NCBI GenBank assembly: GCA_913020765.1
Contig: CAJWAO010000001.1
Coordinates: 22,151 to 86,150 of the forward strand
Direction of reading: 5' to 3'
From: an uncultured Flavobacteriales bacterium
GTDB taxonomy: Bacteria; Bacteroidota; Bacteroidia; Flavobacteriales_D; Crocinitomicaceae
Length of the DNA stretch: 64,000 nucleotides
Position numbers and translations under genes: made by a program. The notes beneath the pieces were generated by a model. It did not search any database. It was given only the letters and a program-made list of their open reading frames with translations, and was not told the DNA's origin. Shown one piece after another: positions 39,338 through 50,096 of the stretch (position 1 is the first letter of the stretch; every line of letters starts with the position of its first letter).

Positions 39338-40355
39338 ATTTATACGTTTTACGGGGTATGACTTTTTAGCTCCGAACTGGCTTTATTTACTTTGCTTTGT
39401 TCCTATTCTTCTCTTTATTTTTTTTCGAAAGGAAAAATCTAGAAGTTTTGGGGTAAGATTTACTTATGTATCGGATTTGCAGAGAGAACTTAATTCTTTG
39501 CCGGTTGATTTACTTCGGCGAATCGTTTTGGCGCTAAAAATTTTCTTCTTTATTCTGTTAGTGATGGCTTTAGCACACCCATTTACCTGGGAAAAGCAAA
39601 AGGAAAATGCGGAACTAGATGGTGTTGGAATTGATATTCTTTTTGTTCTTGATGTATCTGAATCAATGCAGGCAATGGATTTAAAACCAAATAGATTGAG
39701 CTCGGCAAAGATGGTAATTGAACAATTTGTGAATAAAAGAAAGGGTGATCGAATTGGGTTAGTGAGTTATGCCGGCGAAGCCTACTCCCTTTGTCCAAGA
39801 ACAGTTGACCATACATTGCTTCTTACACAACTCAAAGCGGCAAATGGATCAGAAATGCTACCAGGTACGGCGATAGGAGTTGGATTAGGTACTGCGGTAG
39901 CACAGCTGAAGGGAGATACAACGGAGTCTAAGGCAATTGTCTTACTGACTGATGGTACAAATAATAGAGGAAATTTAAATCCAGTCGACGCAGCTTTACT
40001 TGCAAAGAGTGAGAGAATCAGGGTATATTCTATTGGGGTGGGAACCGATGGATATGCTCCCATGCCAGACCCTTCTTTATTTGGTTTAGGTTATTTCAAT
40101 GCTCCTGTTGAAATTGATGAAGAGGTTCTTAAGGAAATATCTGATGTTACGGGTGGAAAATATTTCAGAGCGACTGACGCTCAATCGTTAAAGAAAATTT
40201 TACTTGAGATTGATAAAATTGAGAAAAAAAGAATAAAGGACCGACCGGATATTCAGGCAGGAATTCCTGGACCTAAAAATCTTTTGATTCTTATTTTAAT
40301 CATTGGGTCATCTCTTTTCTTTGTTGACTTTTATTTATTCAAGGATCATGAGTAA
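39330..40355 (+). CDS. batA: VWA domain protein BatA
   Basis: N-terminal FLAPNWLYLLCFVPIL, VWA MIDAS FVLDVSESM, two TM regions. Confidence 0.88.
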   Translation: MIEFIRFTGYDFLAPNWLYLLCFVPILLFIFFRKEKSRSFGVRFTYVSDLQRELNSLPVDLLRRIVLALKIFFFILLVMALAHPFTWEKQKENAELDGVGIDILFVLDVSESMQAMDLKPNRLSSAKMVIEQFVNKRKGDRIGLVSYAGEAYSLCPRTVDHTLLLTQLKAANGSEMLPGTAIGVGLGTAVAQLKGDTTESKAIVLLTDGTNNRGNLNPVDAALLAKSERIRVYSIGVGTDGYAPMPDPSLFGLGYFNAPVEIDEEVLKEISDVTGGKYFRATDAQSLKKILLEIDKIEKKRIKDRPDIQAGIPGPKNLLILILIIGSSLFFVDFYLFKDHE

Positions 40356-41436
40356 GCAGAGGCAGACATATCTTTTCACGTTAACCGTAGGCCTTATTAT
40401 TGACGCTTTTTTGTCAATTATTTTGATCCTGGTGCTTCAGTATTATAAGGCAAAGGGGCTTCAATTTCAGTATACAGATGTCTTTTACTTGTGTATCCTG
40501 TTTATCCCTGCTTACTTCTATTTTTATAAAGAGCACCAACGAATATTCCTGAGGTCGACAGTATCTTACACTTTCGGGAGTCCGGATCATCCAAAACGAC
40601 ACATCATGAAGTTTTTGGCTTTAAAGTTTTGTTTATTAGGTGTTATTTTTGCGGTTTCAGATCCAGTTTTTGGTGAGGAGGAGAGGGCAATCCCAATACA
40701 GAAAGGAGATGTCATGGTATGTCTAGATCTTTCAAGATCTATGGATGTCAATGACATAAACAATACAAGTAGACTAGAGGCAGGCAGGAACCTTCTTAAA
40801 TCGATGGTTAATAAATTATCAGGTCAAAGAATCGGCTTGTGTGTTTTTGCTCAAAATGCTGTCATTCAACTTCCTTTGACACGTGACTATGCGCAGTTTA
40901 AGCTAATGCTCTCTGAGGCAAATACAAATCATTTCAGCAATCAAGGGACGAATATTGGCGCCGCGTTGGTGAAGGCCATGGCTTCGTTTGAAAAAAAGAA
41001 AGCAGCAAATACCGTTTTATTAATTACGGATGGAGAGGACCATGAGGCGTCTCTCTCTTCCATTGTTGACTCACTAATTGTGTCAAATACTAAACTTCTT
41101 TCTATCGCTGTTGGAACAGAGACTGGCGGTCCAGTTTTACGTTCGGATAAAAAGTCAATGCGCCTCGATGCCAACGGCAACATTATACTTTCTAAAGTAG
41201 ATTTAGCATTGGTAAAAAACCTAGCGAAGGCAACGAAAGGCCTTTGGCTTCACATTACGGAAACCTTTCCCAATCCCGATGCAATATTAACAGAAATTAA
41301 CCTTGCTTCAAAGGGATATTCACGAGATTTGAAGTTCAAAGTTGAGCAGAGGTTATTCCACATACCGCTGATGTTGGCTTTACTTTCTTTTTTTATTTAT
41401 GTCCTGATTCCATTTAGAATTAATAGAAAATGGTGA
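40348..41436 (+). CDS. batB: VWA domain protein BatB
   Basis: VWA MIDAS VCLDLSRSMDVND, LLITDGEDHE, C-terminal TM. Confidence 0.87.
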   Translation: MSKQRQTYLFTLTVGLIIDAFLSIILILVLQYYKAKGLQFQYTDVFYLCILFIPAYFYFYKEHQRIFLRSTVSYTFGSPDHPKRHIMKFLALKFCLLGVIFAVSDPVFGEEERAIPIQKGDVMVCLDLSRSMDVNDINNTSRLEAGRNLLKSMVNKLSGQRIGLCVFAQNAVIQLPLTRDYAQFKLMLSEANTNHFSNQGTNIGAALVKAMASFEKKKAANTVLLITDGEDHEASLSSIVDSLIVSNTKLLSIAVGTETGGPVLRSDKKSMRLDANGNIILSKVDLALVKNLAKATKGLWLHITETFPNPDAILTEINLASKGYSRDLKFKVEQRLFHIPLMLALLSFFIYVLIPFRINRKW

Positions 41437-42116
41437 GAAACTTTATATTTTTTTTCTTCTGTCTCTTATTCGGAAATGCTATATCGCAAGTTTATTCCTT
41501 CAGAGATTCAGCCTCAAACGGTCAAGCGTTATATAAAATTAAGGAATATCAAAGTGCTTTATCGAGTTATGAGCAAGCAAGGGAGTTACAGAAAAATGTC
41601 AAGATGTCTGCAGCTGAAAAAGCTAAATTAGACATCGAGTTGGGGCAAGCCGCTTTCAGATTGAAGGATTTCGAAAAAGCATCAGCGTATTTTCAAAATG
41701 CCTGTCAGCAAGAATCTGATCCTATTAAACGTTCAGCTTTGTTTCGAAATATGGGAAATACTGCGATGCAGCAAAAAAATATTGATCAAGCGATTGAGTA
41801 TTACAAGGAAGGAATTAAACTCAATCATAAGGATGCTGAGCTAAAGTATAATTTATCTCAGGCCTTACGACAAAAGCATAATGAAGGGAATAATGAAAGT
41901 CCTGAGGAGAAAAGAAAAAATAAAGGAAAAACGGATAATAAGACGGAACGCGAATTAAGCCAAAAAAATAATTCTGAAAAAACAAAAAGTCCTTATTCTT
42001 TTGAGGAGGAACAAAAGCGAAAAATCTTAAATGATTTATTGCGAAAAGAGGCAGAAACTAGGCGAAGGATTGAAAAGAAACAAAGTAATCCCTCCCCAAA
42101 CTCTAAGGATTGGTAA
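41430..42116 (+). CDS. batC: TPR protein BatC
   Basis: Signal peptide and TPR repeats (ALFRNMGNTAMQQKNIDQAIEYYKEGIKLNHKDAELKYNLSQAL), highly charged C-terminus. Confidence 0.85.
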   Translation: MVRNFIFFFFCLLFGNAISQVYSFRDSASNGQALYKIKEYQSALSSYEQARELQKNVKMSAAEKAKLDIELGQAAFRLKDFEKASAYFQNACQQESDPIKRSALFRNMGNTAMQQKNIDQAIEYYKEGIKLNHKDAELKYNLSQALRQKHNEGNNESPEEKRKNKGKTDNKTERELSQKNNSEKTKSPYSFEEEQKRKILNDLLRKEAETRRRIEKKQSNPSPNSKDW

Positions 42117-43804
42117 TGCGGTTTTTGCTATACATATCGATTGCTTTTTGTGTTTCATTTACATGGTCACAAAGCGCCTATGTATTGCTCGAGGTTTCGA
42201 ACCTTCAACCAAAGGTGGGAGAATATATTACAGTTCAGATGTCTTCAAATGTAGGAAGCAACTTTGATATGAATTTTCCTGACGAATTTCAGTCTGGAAT
42301 GAATGTGATGAGTGGCATGCGGCAAGAATACATAAATGGCCGTAGTAATACGGTTTATTATCAATCATTGAGTGGTTTCTTTATGGAACCTGGGTCTTAT
42401 GTTTTCGGCCCTGTAATGGTCAAGACCAACAAGAAATCATATAAGTCCAATAAGCTTCGTGTTGTGGTAAAAGGCGATCGCGAAACCAGCAAAGAGCAAA
42501 AAAAGAGCACAAGACCAAAAAGCACTAAAAAACCACCGATTTTTGCAGAAACGAGGCTATCAAAATCAAAAATATATCGTGGAGAACCGATATATCTGCA
42601 GTCAAGTGTATTTTCAAAAAAAGAGTTTTCGAAAATCAGAAATTATAATCCGTATAAAATTGATGCAAAACATGAAACTTTTAAAATAAATACCTCCAAA
42701 GAATTAGATTGGGTAAGTATAGTAATTGAGGGGCAAGAATATTTAAAATTACAATTTGAAGAAAATGTGGTTTTTATAAACGAACCAGGTGAGGTCACAA
42801 TCAATCCCTTTGAAATGTTATTGGCTGGGTATGGAAGCTATGCTGTAAAATCTGAAGCGAAACAAATCGATGTACTTGATTTACCGGAAGAAAATCAGCC
42901 CCTTAGCTTTTCTGGTTTGGTCGGAGATTTTCGCCTCAAAGTATCGCTTTCAGATTCTAATGCCAAGGCTAGTGATATTGTTTCATTGGCTGTTGAGATT
43001 AGTGGGAACGGCAACTTTCATCAAATGAGTATGCCATCACTCAAGCTACCAAAAACTCTTGAACTTTATTCTGACGCGATAACCACGGAAAACTACAGGA
43101 TTACGAAATCAGGCTTCAAGGGAAACATTATTTATACTTATCCGATTCGTGTATTACAGAAAAAATATATTGATATTGAACCTGTTGAAATTTCGTTTTT
43201 TGACCCTAAGAAAAAAAGCTATCAGGTCATGCGTTCGACAAACTTAGAACTCAACATTCAGCTGAAAGATAAAAAATCGAGGAAAAATAAAAATATACCA
43301 AAGAAACCAGACAGTACTCAGCTAGAAAATGAGTCAAATACTACCACCACATCAAAAAATGAATTTTGGAGAAATTCCTATGCACTTTTGTTTTTATTCC
43401 TCCTGCTCTTGTTAGCAATATTTTTCTTTTGGAAGCGAAAAAAATGGCTGGCGACAAATAAAAATGTAGTTCGGGAATACTTACCACCGCAACTAAGTCA
43501 AGTTGAGAATGCATTAGCTGATGCAATCGATCCATCAAAAAAGCTTGTTGAATCTATTGTACTCATGGAGCAATGCCTATTTACCTATTGTTCTTTTATA
43601 CTCTCTCAAGATAGTATCCGCTTATCTCGGAATGAAATCTATGTGTTGTTATCTAACCACATTAGTTCTGAAAAGGTTGAATCAATACGAAATTTGTATA
43701 CAGTTTTGGATGCGTATAGATACTCAAATGAAAATCAAACTTTGTCTTTTGAGGAATTTAGGGTATCATTTGATCAGCAAGTCTCTAGTTTTTTGACAAC
43801 GTAA
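42116..43804 (+). CDS. batD: BatD family protein
   Basis: Signal peptide, LLEVSNLQPKVGEYITVQ, repeated Ig-like segments, C-terminal TM; position after BatC. Confidence 0.87.
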   Translation: MRFLLYISIAFCVSFTWSQSAYVLLEVSNLQPKVGEYITVQMSSNVGSNFDMNFPDEFQSGMNVMSGMRQEYINGRSNTVYYQSLSGFFMEPGSYVFGPVMVKTNKKSYKSNKLRVVVKGDRETSKEQKKSTRPKSTKKPPIFAETRLSKSKIYRGEPIYLQSSVFSKKEFSKIRNYNPYKIDAKHETFKINTSKELDWVSIVIEGQEYLKLQFEENVVFINEPGEVTINPFEMLLAGYGSYAVKSEAKQIDVLDLPEENQPLSFSGLVGDFRLKVSLSDSNAKASDIVSLAVEISGNGNFHQMSMPSLKLPKTLELYSDAITTENYRITKSGFKGNIIYTYPIRVLQKKYIDIEPVEISFFDPKKKSYQVMRSTNLELNIQLKDKKSRKNKNIPKKPDSTQLENESNTTTTSKNEFWRNSYALLFLFLLLLLAIFFFWKRKKWLATNKNVVREYLPPQLSQVENALADAIDPSKKLVESIVLMEQCLFTYCSFILSQDSIRLSRNEIYVLLSNHISSEKVESIRNLYTVLDAYRYSNENQTLSFEEFRVSFDQQVSSFLTT

Positions 43805-43918
43805 TGATGCTTTGAAAAAGGACTTTTTTCTCAAATTTTAGAACCTTTTTTAAAAAAAGTAGTAAAAACATCCAACCTTAGCGAGATTTTATCGTCTTAG
43901 GTATAAATGCGATAAACT

Positions 43919-44791
43919 ATGAGACAACTTAAAATTGCAAAACAGGTAACCAACCGTGAAACGGCTTCCTTAGATAAGTATCTTCAAGAGATTGGAAGGG
44001 TAGATTTGATTTCTGCAGATGAAGAGGTAGAATTAGCTAAGAGAATCAAAAATGGAGATAGACAAGCTCTTGAGCGGCTAACCAAAGCAAATTTACGTTT
44101 CGTTGTCTCTGTTTCTAAGCAGTATCAAAATCAAGGATTGACATTATCGGACTTAATCAACGAAGGAAATCTTGGTTTGATCAAGGCAGCTGAAAGATTT
44201 GATGAGACCCGTGGATTTAAATTTATTTCATACGCAGTTTGGTGGATTCGTCAATCAATTCTTCAGGCTTTAGCGGAACAAGCAAGGATTGTGCGACTTC
44301 CATTGAATAAAATTGGGAACATTAATAAAATAAATAGAGCATTTTCAGAACTTGAGCAAAAACTTGAGAGGCCGCCCTCTGCAGACGAATTGGCGGAGAT
44401 TTTAGATTGTACCCCTCAAGAGGTCAAACAATCATTGTCACAAAATGGAAGACATATATCCATGGATGCGCCTTTAGTTGAAGGAGATGACTCTTCATCG
44501 AGCATGTATGACGTAATGGGAAGCAAAGATTCTTTGCCAAGTCCCGAGTCAAATTTGGTGCTTGAGTCATTAAGGAGTGACATCAGACAATCTTTAAAAA
44601 CCTTAACTCCGCGTGAAAGTGAAGTCGTAAGTATGTTTTATGGTTTAGAGGGTAAAATGCCGCTATCATTGGAAGAAATAGGTGATCGATTTGACCTGAC
44701 CAGAGAACGCGTTCGACAAATTAAAGAAAAAGCAATTCGTCGTTTAAAACACACGACTAAAAATGTTATCCTCAAGTCTTATTTAGGATAG
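43919..44791 (+). CDS. rpoD: Primary RNA polymerase sigma factor (RpoD/SigA group)
   Basis: [43 protein letters not shown]; region 2 [36 protein letters not shown]; region 4 [15 protein letters not shown]. Confidence 0.96.
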   Translation: MRQLKIAKQVTNRETASLDKYLQEIGRVDLISADEEVELAKRIKNGDRQALERLTKANLRFVVSVSKQYQNQGLTLSDLINEGNLGLIKAAERFDETRGFKFISYAVWWIRQSILQALAEQARIVRLPLNKIGNINKINRAFSELEQKLERPPSADELAEILDCTPQEVKQSLSQNGRHISMDAPLVEGDDSSSSMYDVMGSKDSLPSPESNLVLESLRSDIRQSLKTLTPRESEVVSMFYGLEGKMPLSLEEIGDRFDLTRERVRQIKEKAIRRLKHTTKNVILKSYLG

Positions 44792-44795
44792 TCAT

Positions 44796-47276
44796 TTACA
44801 GGGGATCAACATCTATTACAACCTGAACCTTTTTATAGCCTGATTCAGCGTAAAATGTATCTACGATTTCTCTGATTTTTTCTTTGACCTTAAGATCAGG
44901 TGCATTTTTCTCAATTTTCAACTTTATTGTCTTTAAGAATTTATTTCTAATCTTCTGAATAATTGGGTATTCAGGACCAAGAACCCTTTCTTTAAAGATA
45001 TTTTTAAGAAGCTCACCGAGATATTGCGATGCGGCATCCAGGGTGTGAATATTTTCGTGTTTAAGGGTAAATGATATGAGCTTATAGTATGGAGGATAAT
45101 GATAGTTTTTTCTTTCAATGATTTCATTGTTGTAAAATTGCGCATAGTCATGTTGACCTACGAGCTGAAGAACCCAATGGTCTGGATCACCGGTTTGAAC
45201 TATAACTTTACCCTGCTTCCCTTGTCTACCTGCGCGTCCTGCAACCTGTGACATGAGCTGATAAGAGCGCTCATAAGCCCTAAAGTCAGGTCTATTCAAA
45301 AGCATATCCGCATCTAATATGCCCACGAGGAAAACATTGTCAAAATCAAGTCCCTTTGTAACCATTTGCGTTCCAATTAATACATCAATAAGACCTTTGT
45401 CAAAATCATTGAGGATTTTTTCATACCCATTTTTTGATCGCGTTGTATCTAAATCAAGTCGCTTAATTATATGGTCTTTAAATATCAAACCGAGTTCATC
45501 CTCAATTTTTTCTGTTCCAAAGCCAATCATATTCAATCGATTACTACCGCATGAAGGGCATGATCCAACCGGATTCGTAGCGTATCCGCAATAATGACAT
45601 TTCAGTAAATTAGCCGATTTGTGGTAGGTCAGGGAAACATCACAATGGTTGCATTTTGGAGTCCAATTACATATTTCACATGACCATACAGGGGTATATC
45701 CTCGTCTATTTTGAAATAATATAACCTGCTCTCCCCTTTTTAGTACTTGATCCATTTCTTCTAGTAAAAAATTAGAGAAATGGGAATTCATATTTTTTAG
45801 TTTCCTTGCTCTCTTAAGGTCAGCATAAAGTACCTCAGGCATGAGCAAACCCTTGTATCTTTCTTTAAGTGATACTAAGCCATACTTTCCTTGCTTAGCG
45901 TTGGTGTAGGTCTCTAGTGATGGGGTTGCGGTACCTAGCAATACTTTCGCCTCGTGCATACGCCCTAAAACGATTGCAGCATCCCGGCCGTTGTAACGGG
46001 GTGATGGGTCGTATTGTTTGAAAGAGCCTTCATGTTCCTCGTCTACGATAATTAAACCTAAATTTTGAAAAGGTAAAAATACAGAGGAACGTGCGCCTAA
46101 AATAATTCGGAATTCGTGAGCATCATCTTGTAGTACTTTATTCCAAATTTCTACCCGCTCATTTTGATTGAACTTTGAATGATACACACCTATCTTTTCC
46201 CCAAAATAGGCCGACAAGCGTTGTATCAGTTGAGTTGTTAAAGCGATTTCGGGAAGTAAAAATAAAACTTGCTTTCCCTGATCGAGCTGGTCTTGAATTA
46301 GCTGAACGTATAGCTCCGTTTTACCTGAGCCTGTAACACCATGAAGCAAGGTTACCTTATGCTTTAGCATTGCGTCTTCAACCTGCCTCAAGGCCTTTGA
46401 TTGCGCTGCTGTAAGTTTTTTGAATGTTAGGTTTTTTCCTTGGTCCAGCCGGATTCTATCAATTTGAAACCGTTCAACACTTAGTATCCCCTTTTTTTCT
46501 AGAGTTGCGAGCGCGGATGCACTAATTCCATCATCTAAAAGTGTTTTTTTTTGAATTGGAAAATAGCCGTTTTCTTTTTCGGCAATTTTTATGATATGCA
46601 TCAACGCATCGAATTGTTTACTCAACCTAGCATTATTTTCGAGCTCCTCAAAAATAATATTCAGATTATTTTCATTTTGGAACTGTGCTTTTAGCTGGTA
46701 ACAAATTGCTGTTTTCGCCGCATATCTTTGTTTGATTTCCTCCTTTGAAATTATAATTCTCTTTTCAATCAAAGTTTTTACAATCGGTTGAACCGTTTGC
46801 ATACCAAGAAACTCAGAAAGTTCCTTAAGGTTACAGCTTCCTTTGTTTTCAAGATATTCTACGATTTCTTGGCTTCTATCATCAGGTATGTCAATCCCGG
46901 ATTCAAAATCCGGGTGTAATAGAATATTTGTTTCACTTCCCAGCTTAAAATTCGCAGGCAAAGCTGCATTCATGACCTCTCCAATTGCAGCCATATAGTA
47001 TTGGGAAACCCACTTCCAAAATGTTAATTGTTTTTTCGTGATAATGGGTGCTTGGTCTAGCACTGCCTCTACATACTTTGATTGATAATTTTTTGGAACA
47101 TTCTCATGAATATTGACCACAATCGCAGTTTGCAGCTTATTTTTGCCAAAGGGAACAATCACGCGAAGGCCAATCCCTACCTCATCATTCATTTCGAATG
47201 GTATTCTGTAAGTGAACGCCTTATGAATTGGAACAGGCAAAATCACATCAGCAAATAGGGTACGCCGATTGGACAT
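44796..47276 (-). CDS. priA: Primosomal protein N' (replication restart helicase PriA)
   Basis: LLHGVTGSGKTELYVQLIQ, IIVDEEHEGSFKQYDPSPRYNGRDAA, zinc-binding CEICNWTPKCNHCDVSLTYHKSANLLKCHYCG, GTQMVTKGLDFDNV. Confidence 0.96.
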   Translation of the reverse strand: MSNRRTLFADVILPVPIHKAFTYRIPFEMNDEVGIGLRVIVPFGKNKLQTAIVVNIHENVPKNYQSKYVEAVLDQAPIITKKQLTFWKWVSQYYMAAIGEVMNAALPANFKLGSETNILLHPDFESGIDIPDDRSQEIVEYLENKGSCNLKELSEFLGMQTVQPIVKTLIEKRIIISKEEIKQRYAAKTAICYQLKAQFQNENNLNIIFEELENNARLSKQFDALMHIIKIAEKENGYFPIQKKTLLDDGISASALATLEKKGILSVERFQIDRIRLDQGKNLTFKKLTAAQSKALRQVEDAMLKHKVTLLHGVTGSGKTELYVQLIQDQLDQGKQVLFLLPEIALTTQLIQRLSAYFGEKIGVYHSKFNQNERVEIWNKVLQDDAHEFRIILGARSSVFLPFQNLGLIIVDEEHEGSFKQYDPSPRYNGRDAAIVLGRMHEAKVLLGTATPSLETYTNAKQGKYGLVSLKERYKGLLMPEVLYADLKRARKLKNMNSHFSNFLLEEMDQVLKRGEQVILFQNRRGYTPVWSCEICNWTPKCNHCDVSLTYHKSANLLKCHYCGYATNPVGSCPSCGSNRLNMIGFGTEKIEDELGLIFKDHIIKRLDLDTTRSKNGYEKILNDFDKGLIDVLIGTQMVTKGLDFDNVFLVGILDADMLLNRPDFRAYERSYQLMSQVAGRAGRQGKQGKVIVQTGDPDHWVLQLVGQHDYAQFYNNEIIERKNYHYPPYYKLISFTLKHENIHTLDAASQYLGELLKNIFKERVLGPEYPIIQKIRNKFLKTIKLKIEKNAPDLKVKEKIREIVDTFYAESGYKKVQVVIDVDPL

Positions 47277-47291
47277 TATGGTGTGCGTAGA

Positions 47292-48440
47292 TTAATTACA
47301 TGCAAAGCTCTCTTCGTTCCCCAAAACATTATCAGCCGGGTGCTTTGAGCAGAATTTCAGCAGCCCGGTAATTTCCCCTTCACAAAGTTCTCGCGTACTT
47401 TTCTTATCAATTGCCCGAATGAACGCTTGTTGGGGTGAAATATAAAATGGCCTGTATGTCTTTATAGTTTGAATTGAAGAGAAGATACCAATGACGCGGT
47501 AGTCATTTGTTACCTCAAGATTCGTGTAAGTTGGCTTGTTCTGGGCCAAAGAACTGGAGGGTTGATTGACAGTAATGTAATTGTTTAAATCCTCTGATCC
47601 TCCTGTTACTGTCACCTCAAAGCCGAGAAAATTACGCTCATCGATGAGCGCATCGTCTGTTACATTGCTGTTCACAAGGTTATAGAAGGTAATGCCATTT
47701 GCAGAAAATGTTTTTGATGTATTCGGTAGCACATCCGATTCCCCAATTCGCCAACCAATTGTTTTCACACTTGCATCTGTTGCAATGTACTCGGCGATTC
47801 TGATTCCTAATTCGGCATTTACAACATGGGCATTTCCAGTATTTGAAATCGTTACACTTGTAGATCTATATTTTGGTGGGTCTTCAGCAAATTTAAAAGT
47901 GAAATTTTGTGAGCTTGCCGTGGTTGTCAATCCATTGACTAAACTTGTTGTTCCCGTCACTTCAAATTCTCCTGAATTGATGACCGCTTTCAGTCGGTAT
48001 TGGTTATCGGGGTTCAATGAACTCATCATTTCGTTCGGTGAGGTCTGAATAGTTCCAAAGGCCCCAGAGCTAGATGTAGTTGTTGGTAGGGTTTTGAAAT
48101 AATAGACCTTTTGGAAGGGTGCATAAAAAACACCGTTGGTATCTTTATTTTCTATAAGTGTATCTTTCAAAGTCCAAGTTCTTAAAACGCTTCCTCCTTG
48201 AATTTCTTCAATTGTTGCATCTACAGCATCAAAATAGCTCGAATCTTCTATTTGGGCAATTTCCAAAGCATTCCCAGGACCTATAAAAGCCCGCGTTATT
48301 TTCACATAATGCATTGAGTCACTGTGGTCAAGTAGGCCATAGACCACTGCCGTTTCTTTAAAGTCCCCGATAAGATCTATCTTTTCGTTACAGCTATACA
48401 GAATAGCAAAGGTTACAAGTGCAATAATATATTTCATCAT
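47292..48440 (-). CDS. DUF4249 family lipoprotein
   Basis: Lipoprotein signal (FAILYSCNEKIDL), VVYGLLDHSDSMHYVKITRAFIGPGN typical DUF4249 start. Confidence 0.8.
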   Translation of the reverse strand: MMKYIIALVTFAILYSCNEKIDLIGDFKETAVVYGLLDHSDSMHYVKITRAFIGPGNALEIAQIEDSSYFDAVDATIEEIQGGSVLRTWTLKDTLIENKDTNGVFYAPFQKVYYFKTLPTTTSSSGAFGTIQTSPNEMMSSLNPDNQYRLKAVINSGEFEVTGTTSLVNGLTTTASSQNFTFKFAEDPPKYRSTSVTISNTGNAHVVNAELGIRIAEYIATDASVKTIGWRIGESDVLPNTSKTFSANGITFYNLVNSNVTDDALIDERNFLGFEVTVTGGSEDLNNYITVNQPSSSLAQNKPTYTNLEVTNDYRVIGIFSSIQTIKTYRPFYISPQQAFIRAIDKKSTRELCEGEITGLLKFCSKHPADNVLGNEESFACN

Positions 48441-49393
48441 GGGCTTAGAATTTCCAATAATTCCACCTCAAATATAAGAAGACTATATGGTTTTATTCCG
48501 CTTCTTGGATCAGGGTTTGCACCATAAGCTAGCTCGTGAGGAATGTAAAATATGAATTTACTTCCTGGATTCATAAGTTGAATACCCTCAGTCCATCCTG
48601 GTATAACTTGGTTCAATCCGAATTCTGATGGCGTTCCACGTTCGTATGAACTATCGAACGTTTCTCCTGAGAGTAGGGTTCCTTTGTAGTTCACTTTCAC
48701 TCGCGAAGAGGCTGAAGGTTTTTTTCCTTTTCCTTTTTTTAAGACTTTATATTGAAGCCCAGAAAATGTTTGTACCACACCTTTTTTACCCTTATTTTCC
48801 TTTAAAAACTCAATTCCTTCTTTTTCAAATTCTTGGATAGAAATTTTATACTTTTCATCCATTTTAGATTTGAGTTTCGCAAATAATGTTTTTACACTGA
48901 TAGAATCGTCTTTAAATACATTCTTAAAACTCAGTCCATCGCTAAACCCCATTTGAACAATTTCCATATTTATAAGATCTGTTGCTTTAAGGTCTACAAA
49001 CATCTTTTGAATTTCACTTCTATTCAAGCGACCAACACTCTGTGCACAACGATCTGAAAAGTTTTTATCTTTCCTAATGTCAACGGAGGACATATATGAT
49101 TGAACCATCATCATACAACTATCAACTGAATAGGTTTCTACATCATCATTGAACCCTTTTACAATTAACGTTTTGTCTAATTTTGAAAATACAGTATCAT
49201 CAATAAATGGCTTAGACATCTCAAAGCCAAGTGTGTAGGATATACTATCACGTTCAGAAGACATGGAAACATCACTGTTTTTATATATCGACTTAGAAGT
49301 TCCCGGAGAGCCTACTTCTTCAATAGATCCTGCTGCATCCTCTGAACAGGATGCTAAAAGAATTCCGGTTATTATGGTTAGTATTATCCTCAT
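48437..49393 (-). CDS. FKBP-type peptidyl-prolyl isomerase lipoprotein
   Basis: Lipobox GILLASCSED; FKBP core VKVNYKGTLLSGETFDSSYERGTPSEFGLNQVIPGWTEGIQLMNPGSKFIFYIPHELAYG. Confidence 0.92.
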   Translation of the reverse strand: MRIILTIITGILLASCSEDAAGSIEEVGSPGTSKSIYKNSDVSMSSERDSISYTLGFEMSKPFIDDTVFSKLDKTLIVKGFNDDVETYSVDSCMMMVQSYMSSVDIRKDKNFSDRCAQSVGRLNRSEIQKMFVDLKATDLINMEIVQMGFSDGLSFKNVFKDDSISVKTLFAKLKSKMDEKYKISIQEFEKEGIEFLKENKGKKGVVQTFSGLQYKVLKKGKGKKPSASSRVKVNYKGTLLSGETFDSSYERGTPSEFGLNQVIPGWTEGIQLMNPGSKFIFYIPHELAYGANPDPRSGIKPYSLLIFEVELLEILSP

Positions 49394-49989
49394 TTGATTT
49401 CAATCAATTCTACATCAAATATCAATGCGCTAAATGGCTTTATTGGTCCACCCGGGTGAGGATTGGCCCCATATGCTAATTCTTGTGGGATATACAATCT
49501 ATATTTTGCTCCTTTCGACATCAATTGAAGTGCTTCTGTCCATCCAGGAATAACTTGATTGACTCCAAAACTTGCCGGTGTTCCTCTTTCCTTTGAGCTA
49601 TCAAAGACGGTTCCATCGATCAATGTCCCGTGATAATGTACAGTTACGGTATCCGTTGCTCCGGCTTTTTCACCTTTACCTTCCTTTATGATTTCATATT
49701 GAAGCCCCGATTCAGTCGATAAAATCCCTTCTTTATTTTTATTTTCCTCCAAAAAGGCAATTCCTTGTGCCTTGATTTCACCGTACGCTGCAGTATTTGC
49801 CTCCTCGAGATACGTTTGGATTAGACCATTTGCTTCTTGTGGGTTTATTTTAAGCGTTCGTTCTTCAAAAACATCTTGAATTCCATCTTTCAGGAAATTA
49901 AGATTTAGTGAGCTCAATTGTTGGCTTTTTAAACTTTCGGCAATACTCAAGCCTACCGCGTAACTTGCTTTGTCTTTTAATTCTTGCAT
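49390..49989 (-). CDS. FKBP-type peptidyl-prolyl isomerase
   Basis: VTVHYHGTLIDGTVFDSSKERGTPASFGVNQVIPGWTEALQLMSKGAKYRLYIPQELAYG; no signal peptide. Confidence 0.93.
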   Translation of the reverse strand: MQELKDKASYAVGLSIAESLKSQQLSSLNLNFLKDGIQDVFEERTLKINPQEANGLIQTYLEEANTAAYGEIKAQGIAFLEENKNKEGILSTESGLQYEIIKEGKGEKAGATDTVTVHYHGTLIDGTVFDSSKERGTPASFGVNQVIPGWTEALQLMSKGAKYRLYIPQELAYGANPHPGGPIKPFSALIFDVELIEIK

Positions 49990-50096
49990 TACTTTATTTT
50001 AAGAGGCACGAAGGTACATAAAATTCGAAGCTTTACCATAGAAATTGCACTGGAAATACAATGTAACCCTTACTTGATTATTGCGTAAATGAGCAT

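Noticed and set aside
47692-48048. 118-aa plus-strand ORF inside the DUF4249 gene
   Set aside because: Antisense to a conserved lipoprotein gene; no domain
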